Shown here: piece after piece, positions 5,788 through 7,057 of the stretch | Layout: each line of letters begins with the position of its first letter | Numbering within the stretch: position 1 is the first letter of the stretch | Source of the DNA: Methylomarinum sp. | GTDB taxonomy: Bacteria > Pseudomonadota > Gammaproteobacteria > Methylococcales > Methylomonadaceae | DNA: 7,057 nucleotides | Reading direction: 5' to 3' | NCBI GenBank assembly: GCA_013139755.1 | Contig: WTAG01000210.1 | Coordinates: 1 to 7,057, forward strand | Made by a program: the position numbers and the translations under genes | The notes under the pieces: generated by a model | The model's database searches: none | What the model was told of the DNA's origin: nothing | Seen by the model: only the letters and a program-made list of their open reading frames with translations

Positions 5788-5794
5788 GTTAGAC
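5788..5794 (+). other. GTTAGAC, integron core-site-like heptamer
   Basis: This fits the GTTRRRY core at which integron cassettes begin. Its exact reverse complement, GTCTAAC, lies at 6451-6457, three bases after the hicB stop. A short GTTCAAC at 5759-5765 fits the other half-site consensus, but the 36-base span is too short for a normal attC. Speculative. Confidence 0.25.
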
Positions 5795-5826
5795 TTATAT
5801 GAAAATTATCAGCTAAAGTGTTTTTA

Positions 5827-5856
5827 TTGATAATAGTACTATTAACTGGTACTATT
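5827..5856 (+). promoter_or_regulatory. hicAB promoter and operator candidate
   Basis: TTGATA (5827-5832) and TACTAT (5850-5855) are separated by 17 bases, a near-consensus sigma-70 promoter. Between and over the boxes lie a perfect 12-base palindrome AATAGTACTATT (5832-5843) and two direct copies of GTACTATT (5836-5843, 5849-5856). These are the natural operator for the HicB ribbon-helix-helix domain, so binding would block polymerase. Transcription should start at about 5862, on the hicA ATG itself. Confidence 0.65.
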
Positions 5857-5861
5857 TAAAA

Positions 5862-6119
5862 ATGAAGCGAAAACACCAAAAAACACTAGAACTCATTTTT
5901 CATAGACCTGTTAGTGGAAATATAAAATGGAATGATATTGAGTCTTTGTTTACCGAGTTAGGTGCAGAAATAAGTGAACGTGAAGGTTCTCGTGTTGGTG
6001 TTCGTTTGTTTAATACGCGGAAAGTATTTCATCGCCCACATCCATCACCAAATACAGATAAAGGTGCTATAGCCAGTATTCGTGAATGGTTAAGAGAAAA
6101 TAAGGTAGTACCAAAATGA
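5862..6119 (+). CDS. hicA: HicA-family mRNA interferase toxin
   Basis: This is an 85-residue toxin of a type II toxin-antitoxin pair. HicA proteins have a small double-stranded-RNA-binding-like fold and cleave mRNA in the cytoplasm using a histidine. The sequence begins KRKHQKTLELIFHRPVSGNI, continues through WNDIESLFTELGAEI (23-37), and has the hallmark VFHRPHPSPNTDKGAIASI (about 55-73). His57 or His60 is the probable catalytic residue. It ends in the helix REWLREN. The length is normal for the family. No Shine-Dalgarno site precedes the ATG, and the -10 box ends only six bases upstream, so translation is probably leaderless. The stop overlaps the start of the antitoxin gene (ATGA). This is the toxin-first order usual for HicAB. 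Confidence 0.85.
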   Translation: MKRKHQKTLELIFHRPVSGNIKWNDIESLFTELGAEISEREGSRVGVRLFNTRKVFHRPHPSPNTDKGAIASIREWLRENKVVPK

Positions 6120-6448
6120 ATATAATGGAAATTAATGGTTATAGAGCCTTAATTCAATATGACTCTGAAATTGAAATGTTTCGAGGTGAGTTTATGGGGT
6201 TAAATGGTAGTGCTGATTTTTATGCAAGTGATATTGAAGGGTTAAAAAATGAAGGGGCAATTTCCCTTAAAGTTTTTCTTCAAATGTGTATAGAAGATGG
6301 CGCCGAACCCAAAAAGAATTTTTCTGGTAAGTTTAATATTCGAATTCCACCAGAATTACATGAAGATATTGCAAATGTTGCAGTATCTGAGGGTAAAAGT
6401 TTAAATCAATGGGTTGTGGAAACATTAAATCATGCTTCTCACCCGTAA
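6116..6448 (+). CDS. hicB: HicB-family antitoxin
   Basis: This 110-residue antitoxin neutralises HicA by binding it and represses the operon. Residues about 7-75 form the HicB partial RNase H-like domain (YRALIQYDSEIEMFRGEFMG, then ADFYASDIEGL, then ISLKVFLQMCIEDGAEP). The C-terminal part (GKFNIRIPPELHEDIANV, then GKSLNQWVVETL, about 76-106) is a ribbon-helix-helix DNA-binding domain. The start ATG 6116 overlaps the hicA stop and has AAGG at 6102-6105. ATG 6125 is a less well placed alternative. Translational coupling to hicA is expected. The likely operator is the palindrome and repeats at 5832-5856. Confidence 0.88.
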   Translation: MNIMEINGYRALIQYDSEIEMFRGEFMGLNGSADFYASDIEGLKNEGAISLKVFLQMCIEDGAEPKKNFSGKFNIRIPPELHEDIANVAVSEGKSLNQWVVETLNHASHP

Positions 6449-6450
6449 AA

Positions 6451-6457
6451 GTCTAAC
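6451..6457 (+). other. GTCTAAC, integron half-site-like heptamer after hicB
   Basis: This matches RYYYAAC, the left core of attC sites, and lies three bases after the hicB stop, where attC begins in a gene cassette. It is the exact complement of the heptamer at 5788. No matching GTTRRRY is found between here and 6812, so a complete attC is absent. Confidence 0.25.
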
Positions 6458-6493
6458 AAGTACATACAACTGACCGTAAAAAGCATCACAAAA

Positions 6494-6635
6494 GTGTGCC
6501 AAGAGAACAACGAAGTTGTTCGTAACTATAGTAAAGATGAGAGTAGGTCTCTCGTAATCGGCTGAAAGGAGCTGGTTACAAACCACCCCCTGCTGCTGAA
6601 GTAAAGAGATTTGGTGGTGAGCGAGAGGGGGAAAA
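6494..6635 (+). ncRNA. Structured RNA-like segment, possible group II intron 5' end
   Basis: The segment starts with GTGTG, which fits the GUGYG 5' end of group II introns. A chain of hairpins follows: GAACAAC/GTTGTTC (6505-6511, 6515-6521), GAGAG/CTCTC (6539-6543, 6549-6553) and GTAATCGGCT/AGCTGGTTAC (6554-6563, 6570-6579). The last includes two G-T pairs that hold only if the plus strand is RNA. ACCACC/GGTGGT (6582-6587, 6613-6618) and CCCCCT/AGGGGG (6586-6591, 6626-6631) are further, competing pairings. No reverse transcriptase, domain V or 3' end is visible; the 100-base repeat begins at 6640. The intron identity is tentative; the structure is clear. Confidence 0.4.
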
Positions 6636-6639
6636 GGCG

Positions 6640-6739
6640 TAGAACTGTCCAGAACCACCGATTATCGAAAATACGATAACCAGTAGCTCCAGACAGATAT
6701 TTTTTAGGCATGTATCGCTATCGCTCACAAGCTTAAAAA
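6640..6739. repeat. 100-base structured dispersed repeat, copy 2
   Basis: Same length and orientation as 2657-2756, with four substitutions. One changes the loop of the central stem (TTATCG/CGATAA kept). One in the arm TTTTTAGGC turns an A-T pair into G-T, still allowed in RNA. This copy lacks the 16-base outer inverted repeats seen around copy 1. Confidence 0.8.
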
Positions 6740-6749
6740 CAACAGCCCA

Positions 6750-6804
6750 TTGCAATAAACTCCTCCTCTAACTACAATGTACTACATAGTAATTATTTAT
6801 GTAG
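6750..6804 (+). promoter_or_regulatory. Promoter and operator of the ribbon-helix-helix gene
   Basis: TTGCAA (6750-6755) and TACAAT (6773-6778) are 17 bases apart, giving a strong sigma-70-type promoter with a start near 6785. Directly downstream lie a 12-base palindrome TACTACATAGTA (6780-6791) and an inverted repeat CTACATA/TATGTAG (6782-6788, 6798-6804). These cover the transcription start and are good candidates for autorepression by the encoded RHH protein. Confidence 0.6.
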
Positions 6805-6812
6805 GTATTATC

Positions 6813-7057
6813 ATGAGTGTAACAAGTGTCAGGCTTCAACCAGAAATAGAAAGCCCACTGGAAAAGTTGGCAATCAAACTAGATAGAAGCAAAAACTATA
6901 TTATAAATCAAGCGATTAAAGAATTTATTGCCCGTAAAGCCCTCGATGAACAAAAATGGAATGACACACTAGAAGCATTGGACTCAATAAAATCAAATAG
7001 GGTCGTAGATGAACAACACGTTAATGAGTGGCTGGATAGCTGGGGCAAAGATAACGA
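6813..7057 (+). CDS. CopG-like ribbon-helix-helix antitoxin (partial, 3' end cut)
   Basis: ATG 6813 opens a frame still open at the window edge, giving 81 residues. Residues 1-45 (MSVTSVRLQPEIESPLEKLA, then LDRSKNYIINQAIKEFI) are a typical RHH DNA-binding unit: one beta strand that enters the major groove and two helices for dimer formation. The rest (LDEQKWNDTLEALDSI, then VNEWLDSWGK) matches the toxin-binding tail of antitoxins paired with RelE/ParE toxins. These antitoxins are about 80-90 residues, so the gene is nearly complete, and a RelE/ParE-type toxin is expected immediately downstream. A weak AGG at 6803-6805 serves as ribosome site and overlaps the operator. Confidence 0.8.
   Translation, partial: MSVTSVRLQPEIESPLEKLAIKLDRSKNYIINQAIKEFIARKALDEQKWNDTLEALDSIKSNRVVDEQHVNEWLDSWGKDN

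Noticed and set aside
5759..5794. Complete attC site before hicA
   Set aside because: Both core heptamers fit the consensus, but 36 bases is shorter than known attC sites and the inner arms do not pair convincingly. Only the outer heptamer is kept, as a speculative feature.
6425..6711. Two minus-strand open frames over the structured RNA and the repeat
   Set aside because: They cross hairpins whose G-T pairs indicate transcription of the plus strand, and neither resembles a protein family or has a ribosome site.
1..7057. CRISPR array, tRNA or rRNA genes
   Set aside because: No regularly spaced repeats, no tRNA-like cloverleaf with CCA end, and no rRNA-like stretch were seen on either strand.

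Overview
The window looks like accessory DNA from a low-GC gammaproteobacterium, probably marine. This rests on family resemblance: an IS200/IS605 transposase of a type common in such genomes, AraC/FeaR-like regulation, HicAB and ribbon-helix-helix (RHH) toxin-antitoxin genes, and dispersed hairpin repeats. No gene fixes the species.

Layout, left to right. (1) 3-155: the 3' end of an unrecognised gene, followed by hairpins. (2) About 206-764: an IS200/IS605-type insertion sequence on the minus strand. Its tnpA is broken by a small deletion inside the HUH motif region. (3) 1013-1882: an orphan 289-codon gene of unknown function with its own promoter. (4) 2099-2581: the N-terminal stub of an IS4-like transposase, followed by degraded sequence. 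(5) 2612-2777: nested inverted repeats, including copy 1 of a 100-base structured repeat. (6) 2774-5666: a metabolic island. An AraC-family activator on the minus strand faces a divergent row of three genes: a four-helix membrane protein resembling styrene oxide isomerase, a flavin-binding PNPOx-like protein, and a cupin dioxygenase-like protein. The cupin gene is frameshifted by an extra CAAA unit in a (CAAA)4 tract. (7) 5667-5861: a REP-like remnant and the hicAB promoter. (8) 5862-6448: a HicA toxin and HicB antitoxin pair with overlapping genes. (9) 6449-6749: a run of RNA-like hairpins, possibly the 5' end of a group II intron, then copy 2 of the 100-base repeat. (10) 6750-7057: promoter, operator-like palindromes and the 5' part of an RHH antitoxin gene that runs off the window.

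The island at 2774-5666 is the part most likely to act as one system. The regulator resembles those that sense aromatic amines, phenols or acids. The membrane protein keeps only part of the known epoxide isomerase site. The flavin and cupin proteins are plausible redox or ring- or chain-cleaving partners, and their joint substrate is unknown. The rest of the window is mobile-element debris and toxin-antitoxin modules. Bases resembling integron recombination half-sites flank hicAB, which raises the possibility that it arrived as a gene cassette, but no complete attC site is visible.
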